Positions 1-12,289 are shown, numbered from the stretch's first letter. The stretch is 33,225 bases of DNA from an uncultured Pelagibacteraceae bacterium (GCA_902615145.1 CACMNK010000007.1:1-33225), one strand, 5' to 3'. Made by a program: numbers and translations. Notes: generated by a model not told the origin, from the sequence alone.

Positions 1-1226
1 GCAACTAAAAAGTTATCTTTAAAAGCTCCCATCAATATTAAAAATTCACCTACAAACCCACTAGTGCCAGGAAGACCTAAAGCTGCCAAAGTAAATAACA
101 TGAATAAGACAGAATACTTTGGAATGATACTTACAATTCCACCATAAGTATCAATAAGTCTTGAATGCATCCGATCGTAAACAACACCAACACACAAAAA
201 TAGTGCAGCAGAAACTAATCCATGACTTATCATTTGTATTATACTTCCCTCAATACCCTGTTGTTGGATGGTAAAAATACCTAAAGTAACATATCCCATG
301 TGAGCAACAGATGAGTATGCAATAAGTTTTTTCATATCTTCTTGCATTAAAGCGATAAAAGATGTGAAAATAATTGCGATAACGCTCAATGTATAAATTA
401 GTGGGGTAAAAACTTCTGATGCAACAGGAAATAGTCCTAATGAAAATCTTATAAATCCATAACCTGCCATTTTTAATAAAATTGCAGCTAATAAAACTGA
501 TCCTGCTGTGGGAGCTTCAACATGAGCATCTGGCAACCAAGTGTGGACTGGCCACATTGGAGTTTTGACTGCAAAAGAACTAAAAAAAGCAAGCCATAAC
601 AAATTTTGATATTTAGCCTCGATGCCTAAACTATAAAGTTCAATTACATCTGTTGTCCCGTTTAACCAATATATAGTAATTATAGCAACCAACATTAATA
701 CTGACCCAAGTAAAGTGTAAAGAAAAAATTTAAATGCAGAATAAACTCTTCTAGCCCCTCCCCATATTCCAATAATTAAAAACATTGGTATCAGACCAGC
801 CTCAAAAAATAAGTAAAAAATTACAAGATCTAAAGAACAAAATACTCCTATCATGAAAGACTCCATAATTAATACTGCTATTAAAAATTCACTTAATCTT
901 TCTTTGATAGAATTATTAACTGACAAGATACAAAGTGGGGTAATAAATGTTGTCAGTAAAATAAATAAAATTGAAATCCCATCAACACCCACTTTATAAT
1001 TTATAAAATCCTTAATCCAAATTCTTTGTTCTACAAATTGAAACTCTGAAGTAGTATGATCGAAAAGTATCCATAAATAGATAGATAGAAGAAAATTTAC
1101 AAAAGAAGTGAACAATGCAACATATTTTACAGTAAAATTATTTTTCTTATTACCTCTTGTAAAAAATAAAAAAAACGCCCCTACTGTTGGTAATAAAATT
1201 AGTGAAGATAAAATAGGAAAGTTCAT
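1..1226 (-). CDS. nuoM: NADH-quinone oxidoreductase subunit M, 3' part cut by window edge
   Basis: This is a proton-pumping antiporter-like membrane subunit of complex I. The reading frame opens with ATG at 1226-1224 and stays open to the left edge, giving about 408 codons. Members are usually near 490-500 residues, so roughly 80-90 C-terminal residues lie outside the window. The visible N-terminus begins [20 protein letters not shown], a typical hydrophobic first helix. Near the edge the frame reads [13 protein letters not shown], the conserved loop-helix motif of NuoM/NuoL/NuoN proteins. The start overlaps the nuoL stop by one base (TAATG), so the two genes are probably translationally coupled. 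nuoN would be expected just outside the window. The identity is secure from the motif and the operon position. Confidence 0.95.
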   Translation of the reverse strand, partial: MNFPILSSLILLPTVGAFFLFFTRGNKKNNFTVKYVALFTSFVNFLLSIYLWILFDHTTSEFQFVEQRIWIKDFINYKVGVDGISILFILLTTFITPLCILSVNNSIKERLSEFLIAVLIMESFMIGVFCSLDLVIFYLFFEAGLIPMFLIIGIWGGARRVYSAFKFFLYTLLGSVLMLVAIITIYWLNGTTDVIELYSLGIEAKYQNLLWLAFFSSFAVKTPMWPVHTWLPDAHVEAPTAGSVLLAAILLKMAGYGFIRFSLGLFPVASEVFTPLIYTLSVIAIIFTSFIALMQEDMKKLIAYSSVAHMGYVTLGIFTIQQQGIEGSIIQMISHGLVSAALFLCVGVVYDRMHSRLIDTYGGIVSIIPKYSVLFMLFTLAALGLPGTSGFVGEFLILMGAFKDNFLV

Positions 1227-3139
1227 TATTTTACAATTAGAAAGGTTAATAAAGCAGAAAATCCAAGAAGCATAACAAAAGCATATTGATAAATAAATCC
1301 ACTTTGAAATTTGTTTGCTTTAACCGAAAATCTTTTGATAATAGCAGAGATACCATCGGGCCCAAAACCATCGATTATCTTTAAATCAAAAAACTTCCAC
1401 AAAAATAATCCAAATTTTTTTGATGGTTTCACAAATAGTGCATCATATAACTCATCAAAATACCACTTGTTTAATAAAAATTGGTATAAAGGTTTGTTAA
1501 TTTTTACAATTTGTTCTGGTAAATTTTTATTTTTAACAAATAAATAATATGCCGTTGGTATAGATAAAATTACTAGTATTGGAGTTAATAACAAAAACCA
1601 TAATGGAGGATGTTCATTGCTTAATGGTTTTAAAAAAAATATTGAGTCTTTCCAAAAATTGTTCAAACCATAATTACCAATAAACAAATCTTTAAAAATA
1701 AATCCAGCAAATATTGCACCCAAAGAAAGTAGGGCTAGAGGTATCAACATAACTATAGGAGACTCATGAGTATCCCCAATTTTTATCTCTTTATTATTAT
1801 AATCGCCGTGAAAAGTTTTGAATATTAATCTCCAAGAATAAATGGATGTTAAAAATGCTGTAAAGATCCCAATTCCAGCAGCATAATAACCTGTCGTATT
1901 ACCTCTTAAGTAGGCAAATTCAATTATCGCATCCTTAGAATAAAAACCTGATAGCAAAGGAAAGCCAGTTAATGCTAACGTTCCAATAATCATTAATGAA
2001 TAAGTGTAAGGTAATTTTTTCCATACTCCTCCCATATTGTTTATATCTTGCTCATCTTTAAATGCATGAATGACCGAACCAGATCCCAAAAATAGTAAAG
2101 CTTTAAAGAAAGCATGAGTGAATAAATGAAACATTGCTACGTTATAAGCACCCACTCCAGTAGCAAAAAACATATAACCTAATTGACTACATGTTGAATA
2201 AGCTATTATCTTTTTTATATCATTTTGAACCAAAGCAACAGTTGCAGCAAAAAAAGCTGTGCTCATACCAATTACAGTAATAATATTTAATACAAATTCA
2301 GAATATTCGTAAATTGGTGAACATCTAACAACAAGGAAAATACCTGCTGTAACCATAGTTGCTGCATGAATTAAAGCGGACACAGGTGTTGGACCTTCCA
2401 TAGCATCTGGCAACCAAGTATGAAGTAGAATTTGAGCTGATTTACCCATGGCGCCGATAAACAAAAGTAAGCAAATCAAATCTATCGCATTAATTTCGAT
2501 ACCTAAAAAAACTAGATTTTTTTCTGTAATGTTTGGAATTTGTTGGAAAACCTCAGAATAATTTACTGTTCCGAATAAATAAAATATTAAAAAAATACCT
2601 AGAGCAAATCCAAAATCTCCAACTCTATTAACAACAAATGCCTTAATTGCTGCTTTATTTGCAGACTCTTTTTTAAACCAAAAACCTATTAAGAAATACG
2701 AACATAGACCAACTCCCTCCCAACCAAAAAATAATTGAATGAAATTATCTGAAGTTACCAACATTAACATCGCAAAAGTAAATAATGATAAATAAGCCAT
2801 GAACCTTGGCTTATGAGGATCATGAGACATATAACCAATTGAATAAATATGAACAAGTGCAGAAACAGATGTTACTACAACCAACATTACAGCTGATAAC
2901 GCATCAATCTTCATAGACCAATTAACATTTAATGATCCTGAGCTTATCCATGTAGCTATTGTGATGCTATCTTGATATTGATTGACTATTACCTCGTATA
3001 AAACTAGAGCTGATAAAATAGCCGATATCGATACCAATAAACTTGTAATTATTTCAGAATTTCGATCACCGATAAATTTTCCAAAAAATCCAGATATTAT
3101 TGAGGCTATCAAAGGTAAAGCTATTATTGAAATTTCCAT
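1226..3139 (-). CDS. nuoL: NADH-quinone oxidoreductase subunit L
   Basis: This is the distal antiporter-like subunit of complex I in the inner membrane; it carries the long lateral amphipathic helix that ties the proton channels together. The 637-residue length is normal for the family. Hydrophobic segments cover nearly the whole chain, with the conserved core around residues 125-265 ([18 protein letters not shown], then [29 protein letters not shown]), including the buried Lys/Glu/His residues used in proton transfer. [14 protein letters not shown] follows around residue 390. The C-terminus ends in a hydrophobic anchor. The stop overlaps the nuoM start by one base, and the gene follows nuoK after a 1-nt gap. 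Nothing is truncated or unusual. Confidence 0.98.
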   Translation of the reverse strand: MEISIIALPLIASIISGFFGKFIGDRNSEIITSLLVSISAILSALVLYEVIVNQYQDSITIATWISSGSLNVNWSMKIDALSAVMLVVVTSVSALVHIYSIGYMSHDPHKPRFMAYLSLFTFAMLMLVTSDNFIQLFFGWEGVGLCSYFLIGFWFKKESANKAAIKAFVVNRVGDFGFALGIFLIFYLFGTVNYSEVFQQIPNITEKNLVFLGIEINAIDLICLLLFIGAMGKSAQILLHTWLPDAMEGPTPVSALIHAATMVTAGIFLVVRCSPIYEYSEFVLNIITVIGMSTAFFAATVALVQNDIKKIIAYSTCSQLGYMFFATGVGAYNVAMFHLFTHAFFKALLFLGSGSVIHAFKDEQDINNMGGVWKKLPYTYSLMIIGTLALTGFPLLSGFYSKDAIIEFAYLRGNTTGYYAAGIGIFTAFLTSIYSWRLIFKTFHGDYNNKEIKIGDTHESPIVMLIPLALLSLGAIFAGFIFKDLFIGNYGLNNFWKDSIFFLKPLSNEHPPLWFLLLTPILVILSIPTAYYLFVKNKNLPEQIVKINKPLYQFLLNKWYFDELYDALFVKPSKKFGLFLWKFFDLKIIDGFGPDGISAIIKRFSVKANKFQSGFIYQYAFVMLLGFSALLTFLIVK

Positions 3140-3140
3140 T

Positions 3141-3452
3141 TTACCCTTTTAATTTATCTATTTCCTCAACACGAATTGTTCCTGAGTTTCTGTAATAAAC
3201 AACTATGATTGCAAGGCCGATTGCTGCTTCAGCAGCAGCAACAGTTAATATAAATAAAGTAAATACTTGTCCAGTCAAATCACCCAAATACATTGAGAAC
3301 GAAACTAGGTTTATATTAACAGCCAATAATATGAGTTCTATACTCATAAGTATTACAATAATATTTTTTCTATTTAAAAAAATTCCAATTATTCCAATAC
3401 TAAAAATAACTGCACCCAATGTTAAGTAATGTCCTAAGCCTATTTCAATCAT
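3141..3452 (-). CDS. nuoK: NADH-quinone oxidoreductase subunit K
   Basis: This is a small membrane subunit of complex I, 103 residues, with three predicted transmembrane helices separated by short polar loops. The second helix carries the conserved Glu in [19 protein letters not shown], and a second acidic site is in [19 protein letters not shown]. Both are family hallmarks of the E-channel between NuoJ/K and the antiporter subunits. The start lies 8 nt inside the end of nuoJ, and the stop is 1 nt from nuoL, which implies coupled translation. Length and motifs are typical (MrpC/NuoK-like fold). Confidence 0.97.
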   Translation of the reverse strand: MIEIGLGHYLTLGAVIFSIGIIGIFLNRKNIIVILMSIELILLAVNINLVSFSMYLGDLTGQVFTLFILTVAAAEAAIGLAIIVVYYRNSGTIRVEEIDKLKG

Positions 3453-4077
3453 CTATTTTAACTCCTCTATTAGAAGCAACCTCTACAACCTCTACACCCT
3501 CAGCTCTTTCTCTAGAAATTTGTTTCAAATAACTTTGTTTTTTAACGCCCTCTCTTTGTCTGAAAGTAAGAACAATAGCCCCTATCATTGCTATTAGAAG
3601 TATCATTCCACTAATTTGAAAGATGTGAATATAGTCTGTATATAAAACCATTCCTAATGAATGAGTATTACTAACATCGTTTACTATTGATAGATTACCT
3701 TGGTCAAATAAGTCGGGTTTGTATTTCCATCCACCTATAACAATTATAAGTTCAAAAAAGATTATAACACTTATTAATAATCCAATTGGTATGTGATTGG
3801 AGTTTTCTTTAGATATAAACCATTGATTTTTTTGTTGAGCAACATTTAGCATCATTACAACAAATAAAAACAATACTGCCACAGCCCCCACATAAACAAT
3901 TAGCATTATCATTCCTAAAAATTCAGCACCAATCATGATAAAAAGACAAGATATACTTATAAAATCTAAAATTAAAAAAAAAACAGAATGTACAGTATTT
4001 TTTGATACTGTGACCATGACCGCTGAGACCACTGCAATTATAGAGAATGAGTAAAAAAATATTGCATGCGCAATCAT
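3445..4077 (-). CDS. nuoJ: NADH-quinone oxidoreductase subunit J
   Basis: This is a membrane subunit of complex I, 210 residues, with five predicted transmembrane helices. The conserved stretch [22 protein letters not shown] around residues 55-75 is the NuoJ signature, whose third helix undergoes the pi-bulge rearrangement known from complex I structures. A variable hydrophilic loop sits at about residues 80-140, followed by a last helix ([16 protein letters not shown]). The C-terminal tail of about 35 residues is charged. The gene follows nuoI by 3 nt and overlaps nuoK by 8 nt. The family assignment is firm; the tail is the least conserved part. Confidence 0.96.
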   Translation of the reverse strand: MIAHAIFFYSFSIIAVVSAVMVTVSKNTVHSVFFLILDFISISCLFIMIGAEFLGMIMLIVYVGAVAVLFLFVVMMLNVAQQKNQWFISKENSNHIPIGLLISVIIFFELIIVIGGWKYKPDLFDQGNLSIVNDVSNTHSLGMVLYTDYIHIFQISGMILLIAMIGAIVLTFRQREGVKKQSYLKQISRERAEGVEVVEVASNRGVKIDD

Positions 4078-4080
4078 AAA

Positions 4081-4566
4081 TTATCTGTAAGGATTATCTG
4101 ACTTAATATTAGCTGCCAAAATATTTTCCCATCTATCTCCATTATCAAGAAGTTTTTCTTTAGTATAATAAAGCTCTTCACGAGTTTCTGTAGAAAATTC
4201 AAAATTAGGTCCTTGAACTATTGCATCTACAGGACAAGACTCTTCACATAAACCACAATAAATACATTTCATCATATCGATGTCATAACGAGTCGTTTTT
4301 CTGCTTCCATCTTCTCTTTGAGAAGACTCAATAGTAATAGCTTGAGCAGGGCAAACAGCTTCACATAATTTACATGCAATACATCTTTCTTCTCCATTGG
4401 GATATCTTCTTAAAGCATGTTCACCTCTAAACCTTGGACTTATTTTGCCTTTTTCAAATGGATAATTTATTGTTTTTTTTGATTTAAATAATTCTTTTAT
4501 CGCAATAAAAAGCCCTCCAATAAAATCTGTCATAAATATCGTTTTTAAAAATCTAGAAATTTTCAT
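4081..4566 (-). CDS. nuoI: NADH-quinone oxidoreductase subunit I, 2x[4Fe-4S] ferredoxin-like
   Basis: This 161-residue peripheral-arm subunit carries clusters N6a and N6b that pass electrons from NuoG to NuoB. Two CxxCxxCxxxCP motifs are visible: C62, C65, C68, C72 and C101, C104, C107, C111. The first 25 residues form an amphipathic/hydrophobic helix that rests against the membrane domain, as in alphaproteobacterial and mitochondrial (TYKY) homologues. [20 protein letters not shown] is the typical lead-in to the first motif. The gene abuts nuoH with no spacer and precedes nuoJ by 3 nt. Length and cysteines are fully canonical. Confidence 0.98.
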   Translation of the reverse strand: MKISRFLKTIFMTDFIGGLFIAIKELFKSKKTINYPFEKGKISPRFRGEHALRRYPNGEERCIACKLCEAVCPAQAITIESSQREDGSRKTTRYDIDMMKCIYCGLCEESCPVDAIVQGPNFEFSTETREELYYTKEKLLDNGDRWENILAANIKSDNPYR

Positions 4567-5565
4567 TTAATTAGTAGGTAAAAGGTTAAAATAAAAAAGA
4601 TAACTAGCAGTTAGAACAACGTAAGTTAAAGATAATGGTAAAAATATTTTCCAACCTAGTCTCATGAGCTGATCATATCTATATCTTGGTACAATAGCTT
4701 TTACCAACGCAAAAAGTATAAATAAAAATAATATCTTAAAAATTAGCCAAAGAGCTCCTGGAATTAAGTTAAATGGATAGAGCTCAATCGGAGACAGCCA
4801 CCCTCCTAAAAATAAGATTGATCCTAAAGCACACATTAATAGAATATTTGCGTACTCTCCTAACCAAAACATTGCGTACATCATTCCAGAATACTCCGTT
4901 TGATATCCTGCAACTAATTCTGCCTCTGCTTCAGGTAAATCAAAAGGTGGCCTGTTTGTTTCAGCTAATGCTGAAATAAAAAAAATTACAAACATTGGAA
5001 ACAATGGAATAACAAACCACATGTCCTTCTGAGCAAGTACTATGTCACTTAAATTTAATGAGCCTACACACAATAAGACATTTATAATTATTATACCTAT
5101 TGATACCTCGTAAGAAACCATTTGTGCCGCTGATCTTATTGAACCTAAAAATGGGTATTTAGAATTTGACGCCCATCCACCCATTATTATTCCATAGACA
5201 CCTAATGATGAAACAGCGAATATATACAAAATTCCTACGTTAATATCAGCTAGAACTTGATCAACACCAAAAGGAATCACAGCCCAAGCTATCAAAGCAA
5301 GTGTCATTGTAATAATTGGTGCTAAAATGAAAATTATTTTATTTGAGCTAGCGGGTATAATTATTTCTTTAAAAATATATTTAAGCGCATCAGCTAAAGA
5401 TTGCAGTAAGCCAAACGGACCGACTACATTTGGACCTTGTCTTTTTTGAACAAAAGCCCAAACCCTTCTATCTAACCAAACAATCATAGCGACAGATACT
5501 AAAACTGGCACCAGTAAAAATAAAATCTTATATGTTTCCTGAAAAATTAAATCTAAATATTCCAT
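4567..5565 (-). CDS. nuoH: NADH-quinone oxidoreductase subunit H
   Basis: This 332-residue membrane subunit forms part of the ubiquinone-binding cavity and connects the peripheral arm to the proton-translocating arm. About eight transmembrane helices are predicted. Conserved cytoplasmic loops are clear: the N-terminal [20 protein letters not shown], and the acidic loop [21 protein letters not shown] around residues 205-227 that lines the quinone channel. [20 protein letters not shown] near the C-terminus is the third family signature. The gene sits 3 nt after nuoG and directly abuts nuoI, in the usual G-H-I order. Nothing unusual is seen. Confidence 0.98.
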   Translation of the reverse strand: MEYLDLIFQETYKILFLLVPVLVSVAMIVWLDRRVWAFVQKRQGPNVVGPFGLLQSLADALKYIFKEIIIPASSNKIIFILAPIITMTLALIAWAVIPFGVDQVLADINVGILYIFAVSSLGVYGIIMGGWASNSKYPFLGSIRSAAQMVSYEVSIGIIIINVLLCVGSLNLSDIVLAQKDMWFVIPLFPMFVIFFISALAETNRPPFDLPEAEAELVAGYQTEYSGMMYAMFWLGEYANILLMCALGSILFLGGWLSPIELYPFNLIPGALWLIFKILFLFILFALVKAIVPRYRYDQLMRLGWKIFLPLSLTYVVLTASYLFYFNLLPTN

Positions 5566-5568
5566 TTA

Positions 5569-7602
5569 TTATCCCTCTGTTCCTGTTTTTTTTAAAACTA
5601 ACTTTGAATTATTACATTCAAACATTGTTTTTGATGCTCGGGCAACTACATTAGAAAAATAGTAATCTTTAAATTCAACTTTTATTTTTTCGTTTTCAAA
5701 AGTTTTTTGTTCAATCTTTTCAATAAATTCAGAATTTTTTTGCTCTTGTTTTATTTTTAAATAATTAAACATACTACTTTCAAGCTCCTCTTTATCATTA
5801 AAAAGTTTTCTATGATTCATTATTTCTGCAAGATCATTTATTATTTGCCAATCTTCTTTTGCATCACCAGGCGGATATGATGCCTTATAGGCTTTTTGAA
5901 TTTTTCCCTCTAAGTTTGTGTAATGACCCGATTGCTCTGTGTAAGCAGCTCCAGGTAAAATAATATCTGCAATCTCTGCACCTCTGTCACCATGGCTACC
6001 TTGATAAATAATAAATTCATCTTTCTTCTTAAAATCTAGGTTGTCCTGTCCAAGCAGATAAATGATTTCAAATTTGTTTTCTTTCACTTCATTAAGTAAT
6101 TCATTATTTTTATCAATTATATCTAAATCCAAATTACCAACTGTTCCTGCATCTACTGATAATACATTAAGTGGATTCCATTCACTTGAAATTTTTTCAT
6201 TCTTTTTTAAAAAATCTTTAAGTGAATTAAATAAGTATTCAGCAGATCTAATTCTTAAAAAAGACTCACCAATTATAATTAATGGTTTTTTTGAATTAAT
6301 TATCTTTTTCGAAATTTCATTATTGTTATCAAAAATATCTTTTAAAGTTTGTGTATTTCCATCTAAACTTTCATATGGATAAGTAAGGTCTCCAATGTTA
6401 TTTAAAGAGATAATTTTTGTTTTATTATTTAAAAAAGCTTTTCTAATTCTTGCATTTATCATTGTTGCTTCATATCTCGGATTAGTCCCAATCATTAAGA
6501 TTAAATCTGCTTCCTCAATTCCATTTATTTTTGAGTTAAATATGTAATTTTCTCTTTTTGAACTATTAATAAAAGTTTTGATGGATCGAGACTCATAATT
6601 TTTTGTATTTATTGTTCTTTCTAAAAATTCTTTAAAAATAAAACTTGCCTCCATATTGGAAAGGTCTCCAACAAAACCACATATTTTTTTGTTATCTGTA
6701 TTTTCAATTTTTGATTTAATAATTTTATAAACTTCATCCCAAGAAGCTTTTTCAAACTTATTATTATATTTTATGTACGGAGTATCTAACCGTTGGTTTG
6801 ATAACCCATCACACGCATATCTTGTTTTATCTGAGATCCATTCCTCATTTATATCCTCATTTATTATTGGTAATATTCTTTTCACTTCCCAATCATATGT
6901 ATCCACTCTTATATTAGAACCAACTGCATCCATTACATCTATGGTTTCAGTTTTTTTTAGTTCCCATGGTCTTGCTTCAAAAACGTAAGGTTTGGATGTA
7001 AGCGCTCCAACCGGACAAAGATCTATAACATTTCCCGATAATTCTGATTGTACAGAATGCTCTAAGTAGGTTGTTATCTGCATATCTTCTCCTCTTCCTA
7101 TAGCACCTAATTCAGGAACACCTGCAATTTCTGTTGCAAATCTCACACATCTTGTACAATGAATACATCTCGTCATTTGAGTCTTAATTAATGGACCCAT
7201 ATTTTTATCTGGAACTGCTCTTTTATTTTCTTTAAATCTCGACTTATCAATACCATAAAACATTGATTGATCTTGAAGGTCACATTCTCCACCTTGATCA
7301 CAAACAGGACAATCTAATGGATGATTTGCTAACAAAAATTCCATAACACCTTTTCTAGATTTTTCAATTTTTGGTGTATTTGTTTTTATTACCATCCCAT
7401 CAACTGCTGGCATTGCACAAGAAGCTATTGGTTTTGGAGATTTTTCCATTTCAACTAAACACATTCTACAATTTCCTGCTATTGATAATTTTTCATGATA
7501 ACAAAATCTTGGAATTTCAGCCCCAGCTTTTTCACAAGCCTGTAGAACTGTCAAGCCCTCCTCAACTTCAACTTCTATATCGTTCACTTTTAATTTAAGC
7601 AT
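5569..7602 (-). CDS. nuoG: NADH-quinone oxidoreductase subunit G
   Basis: This is the largest peripheral-arm subunit, with clusters N1b, N5 and N4. I place the start at ATG 7602-7600, giving 677 residues starting [16 protein letters not shown]. That makes the [2Fe-2S] domain begin as in homologues and leaves an 8-nt overlap with nuoF, as at other junctions here. The open frame extends 30 codons further upstream, inside nuoF, without family-like sequence. Ligands are: [2Fe-2S] C34, C45, C48, C62; N5 H94, C98, C101, C107; N4 C146, C149, C152, C196. The rest is the divergent molybdopterin-oxidoreductase-like domain without cofactor, rich in Lys/Asn, as expected in an AT-rich genome. Confidence 0.96.
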   Translation of the reverse strand: MLKLKVNDIEVEVEEGLTVLQACEKAGAEIPRFCYHEKLSIAGNCRMCLVEMEKSPKPIASCAMPAVDGMVIKTNTPKIEKSRKGVMEFLLANHPLDCPVCDQGGECDLQDQSMFYGIDKSRFKENKRAVPDKNMGPLIKTQMTRCIHCTRCVRFATEIAGVPELGAIGRGEDMQITTYLEHSVQSELSGNVIDLCPVGALTSKPYVFEARPWELKKTETIDVMDAVGSNIRVDTYDWEVKRILPIINEDINEEWISDKTRYACDGLSNQRLDTPYIKYNNKFEKASWDEVYKIIKSKIENTDNKKICGFVGDLSNMEASFIFKEFLERTINTKNYESRSIKTFINSSKRENYIFNSKINGIEEADLILMIGTNPRYEATMINARIRKAFLNNKTKIISLNNIGDLTYPYESLDGNTQTLKDIFDNNNEISKKIINSKKPLIIIGESFLRIRSAEYLFNSLKDFLKKNEKISSEWNPLNVLSVDAGTVGNLDLDIIDKNNELLNEVKENKFEIIYLLGQDNLDFKKKDEFIIYQGSHGDRGAEIADIILPGAAYTEQSGHYTNLEGKIQKAYKASYPPGDAKEDWQIINDLAEIMNHRKLFNDKEELESSMFNYLKIKQEQKNSEFIEKIEQKTFENEKIKVEFKDYYFSNVVARASKTMFECNNSKLVLKKTGTEG

Positions 7603-8923
7603 TTTTGTCCAGTAAATGTTGATCGACCAAATAAGGAATATTTTTATTTTCTTTAATAATTGGATCAAATTTATTTCTCTTCTTAATCTCATCTTTAAAG
7701 TGTCTCAGTAATCCTTGAACTGGCCACGAAGATCCTTCTCCAAAAGCACATATAGTATGTCCTTCTATTTGTTTTGTAACATCTCCTAACATTTCTATTT
7801 CATCTTTTGATGCCTCACCCTTTGCCATTCTCTCTAGCATTCTCCACATCCAGCCTGATCCCTCCCTACATGGTGTACACTGGCCACAGCTTTCATGTTT
7901 ATAAAATCTTGCTATTCTGGCCATACATTTAATAATATCTTGATCTTTATTAATTACGACAACTCCTGCTGTCCCTAATCCACTTTTCTCAGCTACTAAT
8001 GAGTCAAAATCCATCGTTAAAGTCTCACATTTTTCTTTTGGTATAAGTGGCATTGATGATCCGCCTGGTATTACTGCCTGTAGATTATCCCACCCACCGA
8101 CTACACCTCCGGCATGTACTTCAATTAATTCTTTTAGAGGAATATTCATTTCTTCTTCAACATTACATGGGGAATTAACATTTCCAGAAATACAGAATAT
8201 TTTTGTACCTGTGTTTTTTTCTCTCCCCAATGATGCAAACCATTTTCCACCTCTTCTAAGTATCGTAGGAACTACAGCTATTGTTTCAACATTGTTAATT
8301 ATTGTGGGGCAACCATAAAGTCCTACTAATGCAGGGAAAGGTGGCTTCAATCTTGGCTGACCTTTATTTCCTTCAATACTCTCTAATAATGCTGTTTCTT
8401 CACCACAAATATAAGCTCCAGCACCATAATGAATATAAATGTCAAGATCCCATCCAGTTCCAGAAGCATTTTTTCCAATCAATTTCTTTTCATAAGCATC
8501 ATCAATAGCAGCTTGAAGTTTTTGTCCATCAACGAAATATTCACCTCTAATATAAATATAGCAAACATGTGCTTGAACTGCATAAGATGCAATCAAACAA
8601 CCTTCAATTAATTTATGCGGTTCAAATCTTAAAATATCTCTATCCTTACAAGTTCCTGGTTCTGACTCATCTCCATTAATCACTAAATAATGTGGCCGTG
8701 ATCCAACTTCCTTGGGTGCAAAGGACCATTTTAAACCTGTTGGAAATCCCGCACCTCCTCTTCCTCTAAGTTGAGACTCTTTAACCTCATTAATGATCCA
8801 ATCTCTTCCTTTACTTATAATTTCTTTAGTATTAATCCAATCGCCCCTTTTTTGAGCTGAAATTATATCAGAACCTAAATCGTTATATAAGTTTTGAAAA
8901 ATTCTATCTTTATCTTTAAGCAT
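7595..8923 (-). CDS. nuoF: NADH-quinone oxidoreductase subunit F, NADH/FMN-binding
   Basis: This 442-residue subunit oxidises NADH through FMN and passes electrons to cluster N3. The glycine-rich loop [15 protein letters not shown] (residues 52-66) binds NADH and [15 protein letters not shown] and [13 protein letters not shown] are further FMN-site motifs. Cluster N3 ligands are C346, C349, C352 ([12 protein letters not shown]) and C392 (HTICAFG). Length and order match bacterial NuoF and mitochondrial NDUFV1. It overlaps nuoE by 8 nt upstream and nuoG by 8 nt downstream, so all three NADH-dehydrogenase-module genes appear coupled. Confidence 0.98.
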   Translation of the reverse strand: MLKDKDRIFQNLYNDLGSDIISAQKRGDWINTKEIISKGRDWIINEVKESQLRGRGGAGFPTGLKWSFAPKEVGSRPHYLVINGDESEPGTCKDRDILRFEPHKLIEGCLIASYAVQAHVCYIYIRGEYFVDGQKLQAAIDDAYEKKLIGKNASGTGWDLDIYIHYGAGAYICGEETALLESIEGNKGQPRLKPPFPALVGLYGCPTIINNVETIAVVPTILRRGGKWFASLGREKNTGTKIFCISGNVNSPCNVEEEMNIPLKELIEVHAGGVVGGWDNLQAVIPGGSSMPLIPKEKCETLTMDFDSLVAEKSGLGTAGVVVINKDQDIIKCMARIARFYKHESCGQCTPCREGSGWMWRMLERMAKGEASKDEIEMLGDVTKQIEGHTICAFGEGSSWPVQGLLRHFKDEIKKRNKFDPIIKENKNIPYLVDQHLLDKNA

Positions 8924-9524
8924 TTTTAAATTCCATTAGTGTTTTTCTATTATTTTCTGGCTCATTGTTCACTCTTCCTCTGTATGATCCAGCCTTTGGT
9001 GTGTCACCTTTTAAAATCGTATCTAAAATCTCTAGTGTTTTTTCTTTATTTAAATCCTCATAATACTCATCGTTAATTTGCATCATTGGTGCATTAACAC
9101 AAGCGCCCAAACACTCAACTTCCATCCAAGAACAGTTTTTATCTGGTGAAAGCTCAGACTCATTTTCAGATATCTTTTCTTTACATGCCTCTACTAATTT
9201 ATTTGCTCCCCTTATCATACAAGGAGTTGTTGTACATACCTGAACAAAATATTTACCGACTGGTGATAAATTGTACATACTGTAAAATGTTGCAACTTCA
9301 TAAACTTTTATGTACGGCATGTCTAAAATTTTCGCTATATATTTCATAGCAGCAAGGGGTATCCAATTATCATTTTGTCTTTGAGCAATATAAAGTAAAT
9401 CCATTACAGCACTTTGTTGTTTGCCCTTTGGATATTTTGCAATAACCTTATTTGCAATATCCAGAGATGAAGAACTAAATTCAAAGTTTTCAGGTTGCTC
9501 TTTTGCTGGTCTTTTTAAACTCAT
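8916..9524 (-). CDS. nuoE: NADH-quinone oxidoreductase subunit E, [2Fe-2S] thioredoxin-like
   Basis: This 202-residue subunit carries the [2Fe-2S] cluster N1a beside NuoF. The ligands are C97 and C102 ([12 protein letters not shown]) and C138 and C142 ([12 protein letters not shown]), with the usual spacing. The N-terminal helical bundle (residues 20-80) contains the family motif [21 protein letters not shown] basic C-terminal extension of about 30 residues ([15 protein letters not shown] and on) resembles that of alphaproteobacterial homologues. The start overlaps the nuoD stop by 4 nt and the stop overlaps nuoF by 8 nt. Confidence 0.97.
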   Translation of the reverse strand: MSLKRPAKEQPENFEFSSSSLDIANKVIAKYPKGKQQSAVMDLLYIAQRQNDNWIPLAAMKYIAKILDMPYIKVYEVATFYSMYNLSPVGKYFVQVCTTTPCMIRGANKLVEACKEKISENESELSPDKNCSWMEVECLGACVNAPMMQINDEYYEDLNKEKTLEILDTILKGDTPKAGSYRGRVNNEPENNRKTLMEFKNA

Positions 9525-10696
9525 CTATCTACCTCACCAAAAACTATATCCAATGATCCAAGAACGGCTGGTACATCTGCCAACATATGACCTTTTATTA
9601 AATAATCCATAGATTGAAGGTGCGAAAATCCTGGCGCTCTAATTTTACATTTGTAAGGTTTGCTCGATCCATCAGAAATTAAATATACTCCAAACTCACC
9701 TTTAGGAGCTTCTACTGCTGTATATATTTCATCTTCAGGAACTCTATATCCCTCTGTAAATAATTTAAAATGGTGTATTAAAGCTTCCATTGATTGTTTA
9801 ATTTCTTTTTTCGATGGTGGTGAAATTTTACCATCAAAAGTTTTAATTGGACCTTTTTCCATTTTTGCTAAACATTGTTTAATTATAAAAACACTCTCTT
9901 TCATTTCTTCTATTCTACACAAATATCGATCGTAACAATCTCCATTTTTACCAACGGGTATTTTAAATTCTAACTGGTCATAACAATCATAAGGTTGCGA
10001 TTTTCTTAAATCCCATGGAACGCCTGAACCTCTTATCATTACACCACTAAACGAGTAATCAAGTGCATCCTCTTTTGTTACGACTCCAATATCTACATTT
10101 CTTTGTTTAAATATTCTATTATCAGTTAATAGATTTTCCAAATCATCAATGACTTTTGGGAAGGTTTCACAAAATTTTGCAATATCTCGTTCTAATCCTA
10201 CTGGTAAATCTTGATGTACACCACCGGCTCTAAAATAGTTTGCATGTAATCTTGATCCAGAAGCTCGCTCATAAAATGTCATTAAAGTTTCTCTTTCTTC
10301 AAAGCCCCATAGAGATGGTGTTAAAGCACCAACATCCAGTGCCTGAGTTGTTACATTTAAAATATGACTTAAAATTCTACCAATCTCGCAAAACATCACC
10401 CTTATATATTGAGCTCTTATTGGAACATCAATTCCTAAGATTTTTTCAATTGCTAAAGCAAAGGCATGTTCTTGATTCATTGGTGCTACATAATCAAGAC
10501 GATCAAAATAGGGTACAGCTTGCATATAAGTTTTATTTTCGATAAGTTTTTCAGTTCCCCTATGTAATAATCCTATATGTGGATCAGCTTTTTCTACTAC
10601 CTCACCATCTAATTCAAGTATAAGTCTTAATACTCCATGAGCGGCTGGATGTTGAGGTCCAAAATTTAAATTTAAATTTTTAATTTTTTTTGTCAT
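9521..10696 (-). CDS. nuoD: NADH-quinone oxidoreductase subunit D
   Basis: This 391-residue subunit, related to [NiFe]-hydrogenase large subunits, forms the quinone-reduction site with NuoB. The N-terminal [22 protein letters not shown] carries the conserved quinone-site His pair region, and [14 protein letters not shown] follows. Hydrogenase metal-ligand cysteines are absent, as expected for complex I. The C-terminus [38 protein letters not shown] is canonical to the last residue. nuoC and nuoD are separate genes, as in alphaproteobacteria, not fused as in E. coli. The start overlaps nuoC by 17 nt. Confidence 0.98.
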   Translation of the reverse strand: MTKKIKNLNLNFGPQHPAAHGVLRLILELDGEVVEKADPHIGLLHRGTEKLIENKTYMQAVPYFDRLDYVAPMNQEHAFALAIEKILGIDVPIRAQYIRVMFCEIGRILSHILNVTTQALDVGALTPSLWGFEERETLMTFYERASGSRLHANYFRAGGVHQDLPVGLERDIAKFCETFPKVIDDLENLLTDNRIFKQRNVDIGVVTKEDALDYSFSGVMIRGSGVPWDLRKSQPYDCYDQLEFKIPVGKNGDCYDRYLCRIEEMKESVFIIKQCLAKMEKGPIKTFDGKISPPSKKEIKQSMEALIHHFKLFTEGYRVPEDEIYTAVEAPKGEFGVYLISDGSSKPYKCKIRAPGFSHLQSMDYLIKGHMLADVPAVLGSLDIVFGEVDR

Positions 10697-11285
10697 CTGT
10701 GTTTACTTGCTCTTTAATATATTTTGTTCCTTCCCATGGACTTTCATAATCAAAATTTCTGTAGTTCTGCTCTAATTTTACTGGCTCGTTAATTACTTTT
10801 TTTTGTTCTTCACTATACCTTGACTCTATATGACCAGTTAAAGGAAAATCTTTTCTTAAAGGGTGACCTTCAAAGCCATAGTCTGTAAGTATCCTTCTTA
10901 GATCAGGGTGGTCTTTAAAATTCACACCATACATATCAAAAACCTCTCTTTCCATCCAATTTGCTGATGGAAAAATAGACGTTATAGAAGATATAACTTC
11001 TTTTTCACTTATATAATAACTTAAGATCATTCTTTGATTAAACTCATGACTTAAAAGTAAATATACAATTTTAAATCGTTGTAATTCCTCTGGATAATCT
11101 ACAACTGTAATATCTATCAGTTGCCTAAATTTTGCATCTTTATTAGTTTTAACAAATAGTAAAACATCAATTAAATCCTCTTTATCAATTTCAATATAAA
11201 TTTGATTATGTTTAATCTTAGTTTTATTTATCTTTGTAGTCAGTTCAGAATTAATTTTTTTTTCTAAATCAGTTAAATTTTTCAT
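10680..11285 (-). CDS. nuoC: NADH-quinone oxidoreductase subunit C
   Basis: This 201-residue peripheral subunit is the 30-kDa type. It supports assembly of the quinone-site module and carries no cofactor of its own. The signature [42 protein letters not shown] (about residues 107-149) is very clear. The N-terminal 60 residues are Lys/Ile-rich and weakly conserved. The C-terminal [14 protein letters not shown] matches alphaproteobacterial members. The gene follows nuoB after 1 nt, and its last 17 nt overlap the start of nuoD in another frame. Confidence 0.97.
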   Translation of the reverse strand: MKNLTDLEKKINSELTTKINKTKIKHNQIYIEIDKEDLIDVLLFVKTNKDAKFRQLIDITVVDYPEELQRFKIVYLLLSHEFNQRMILSYYISEKEVISSITSIFPSANWMEREVFDMYGVNFKDHPDLRRILTDYGFEGHPLRKDFPLTGHIESRYSEEQKKVINEPVKLEQNYRNFDYESPWEGTKYIKEQVNTDDKKN

Positions 11286-11286
11286 A

Positions 11287-11802
11287 TTATCTATTAAAGG
11301 AACCCTTATTTCTAATTTTTTTTTGTAGTTGCATTATTCCATATAACAATGCCTCAGCAGAAGGTGGGCAACCTGGTACATAAACATCGACTGGTACAAT
11401 ACGATCACAACCTCTAACAACAGAATATGAGTAATGATAATAACCACCACCATTTGCACAGCTACCCATTGATATTACATACCTTGGTTCAGGCATTTGA
11501 TCATATACTTTTCTTAAAGCAGGAGCCATTTTATTTGTTAATGTTCCTGCTACAATCATGACATCAGACTGTCTTGGTGATCCCCTTGGAGCAGCTCCAA
11601 ATCTTTCAAGATCATATCTTGGCATTGCGGTTTGCATCATCTCAACAGCACAACAAGCTAAACCAAATGTCATCCAATGTAATGATCCAGATCTTGACCA
11701 GTTTACTAAATTTTCTAATGAAGTAGTTATAAATCCATTATTGCTAAAGTCTTTAGCAAGCTGTTTAAATTCCTCAGGTACTTGATCTAACTTATTATTC
11801 AT
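11287..11802 (-). CDS. nuoB: NADH-quinone oxidoreductase subunit B, cluster N2
   Basis: This 171-residue subunit binds cluster N2, the last electron donor to ubiquinone. The tandem-cysteine ligand pair C50-C51 ([11 protein letters not shown]) plus C115 ([12 protein letters not shown]) and C145 ([12 protein letters not shown]) are all present. The quinone-pocket residues of [15 protein letters not shown] and [19 protein letters not shown] are intact. The gene starts 12 nt after nuoA and is followed by nuoC after 1 nt. Length is typical for an alphaproteobacterial NuoB. Confidence 0.98.
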   Translation of the reverse strand: MNNKLDQVPEEFKQLAKDFSNNGFITTSLENLVNWSRSGSLHWMTFGLACCAVEMMQTAMPRYDLERFGAAPRGSPRQSDVMIVAGTLTNKMAPALRKVYDQMPEPRYVISMGSCANGGGYYHYSYSVVRGCDRIVPVDVYVPGCPPSAEALLYGIMQLQKKIRNKGSFNR

Positions 11803-11814
11803 TTGATAAAAATA

Positions 11815-12183
11815 TTATTCCCAGTCTAATGCACCTTTTTTCCATTCATAAATAAAACCAATTGTTAATATGAATAAAAAAATCATCATTGATGTGAAAC
11901 CTAATAATCCAATTTTACCCAGCGATATTGCCCATGGAAAAAGAAATGCAATCTCTAAATCAAAAATTATAAAGAGTATAGCAACTAAATAAAACCTTAC
12001 GTCAAATTCCATTCTTGAGTCTTGAAAAGGTTCAAATCCACACTCATAAGCAGATAGTTTTTCAGGATCTGGGTTTTTTGGAGATAATATAAAATTTACC
12101 ACTATAAAAGCACAACTTAAACCAAGTGCAATTATTAGAAATAAAATTATTGGTAAATAATCTTTTAAAAATTCCGCAGTCAT
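11815..12183 (-). CDS. nuoA: NADH-quinone oxidoreductase subunit A, first gene of the nuo operon
   Basis: This 122-residue membrane subunit has three transmembrane helices (about residues 8-32, 63-85 and 92-114). The loop between helices 1 and 2 has the signature [45 protein letters not shown], including the cysteine whose exposure marks the active/deactive transition in some complex I enzymes. It is the first nuo gene. Upstream are 106 nt and then tRNA-Asp on the same strand. No clear promoter was found directly in front, so transcription may start at the tRNA promoter at 12477-12504 or at a weak local site. Confidence 0.97.
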   Translation of the reverse strand: MTAEFLKDYLPIILFLIIALGLSCAFIVVNFILSPKNPDPEKLSAYECGFEPFQDSRMEFDVRFYLVAILFIIFDLEIAFLFPWAISLGKIGLLGFTSMMIFLFILTIGFIYEWKKGALDWE

Positions 12184-12289
12184 GATGGAATATATATCAT
12201 TTTTTATGGGTAGATGAAGTGGTGTTAGGTCACATTATTTAGAAATATATGGCCTAAATGATAATAATTATCAGTGTTAGTTGTTTAAG

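Noticed and set aside
6062-6382. Long plus-strand frames opposite nuo, lon, tig and other genes (for example 106 codons here)
   Set aside because: They are antisense shadows of clearly coding genes, with no family motifs of their own.
7603-7692. 30-codon N-terminal extension of NuoG
   Set aside because: It lies wholly inside nuoF in another frame and has no family-like sequence; the ATG at 7602 gives the normal N-terminus and an 8-nt overlap.
12259-12273. TGATAA/TTATCA palindrome after tRNA-Asp as a terminator
   Set aside because: A/T-only apart from one pair per arm, with no T-run; palindromes like this are expected by chance in this composition.
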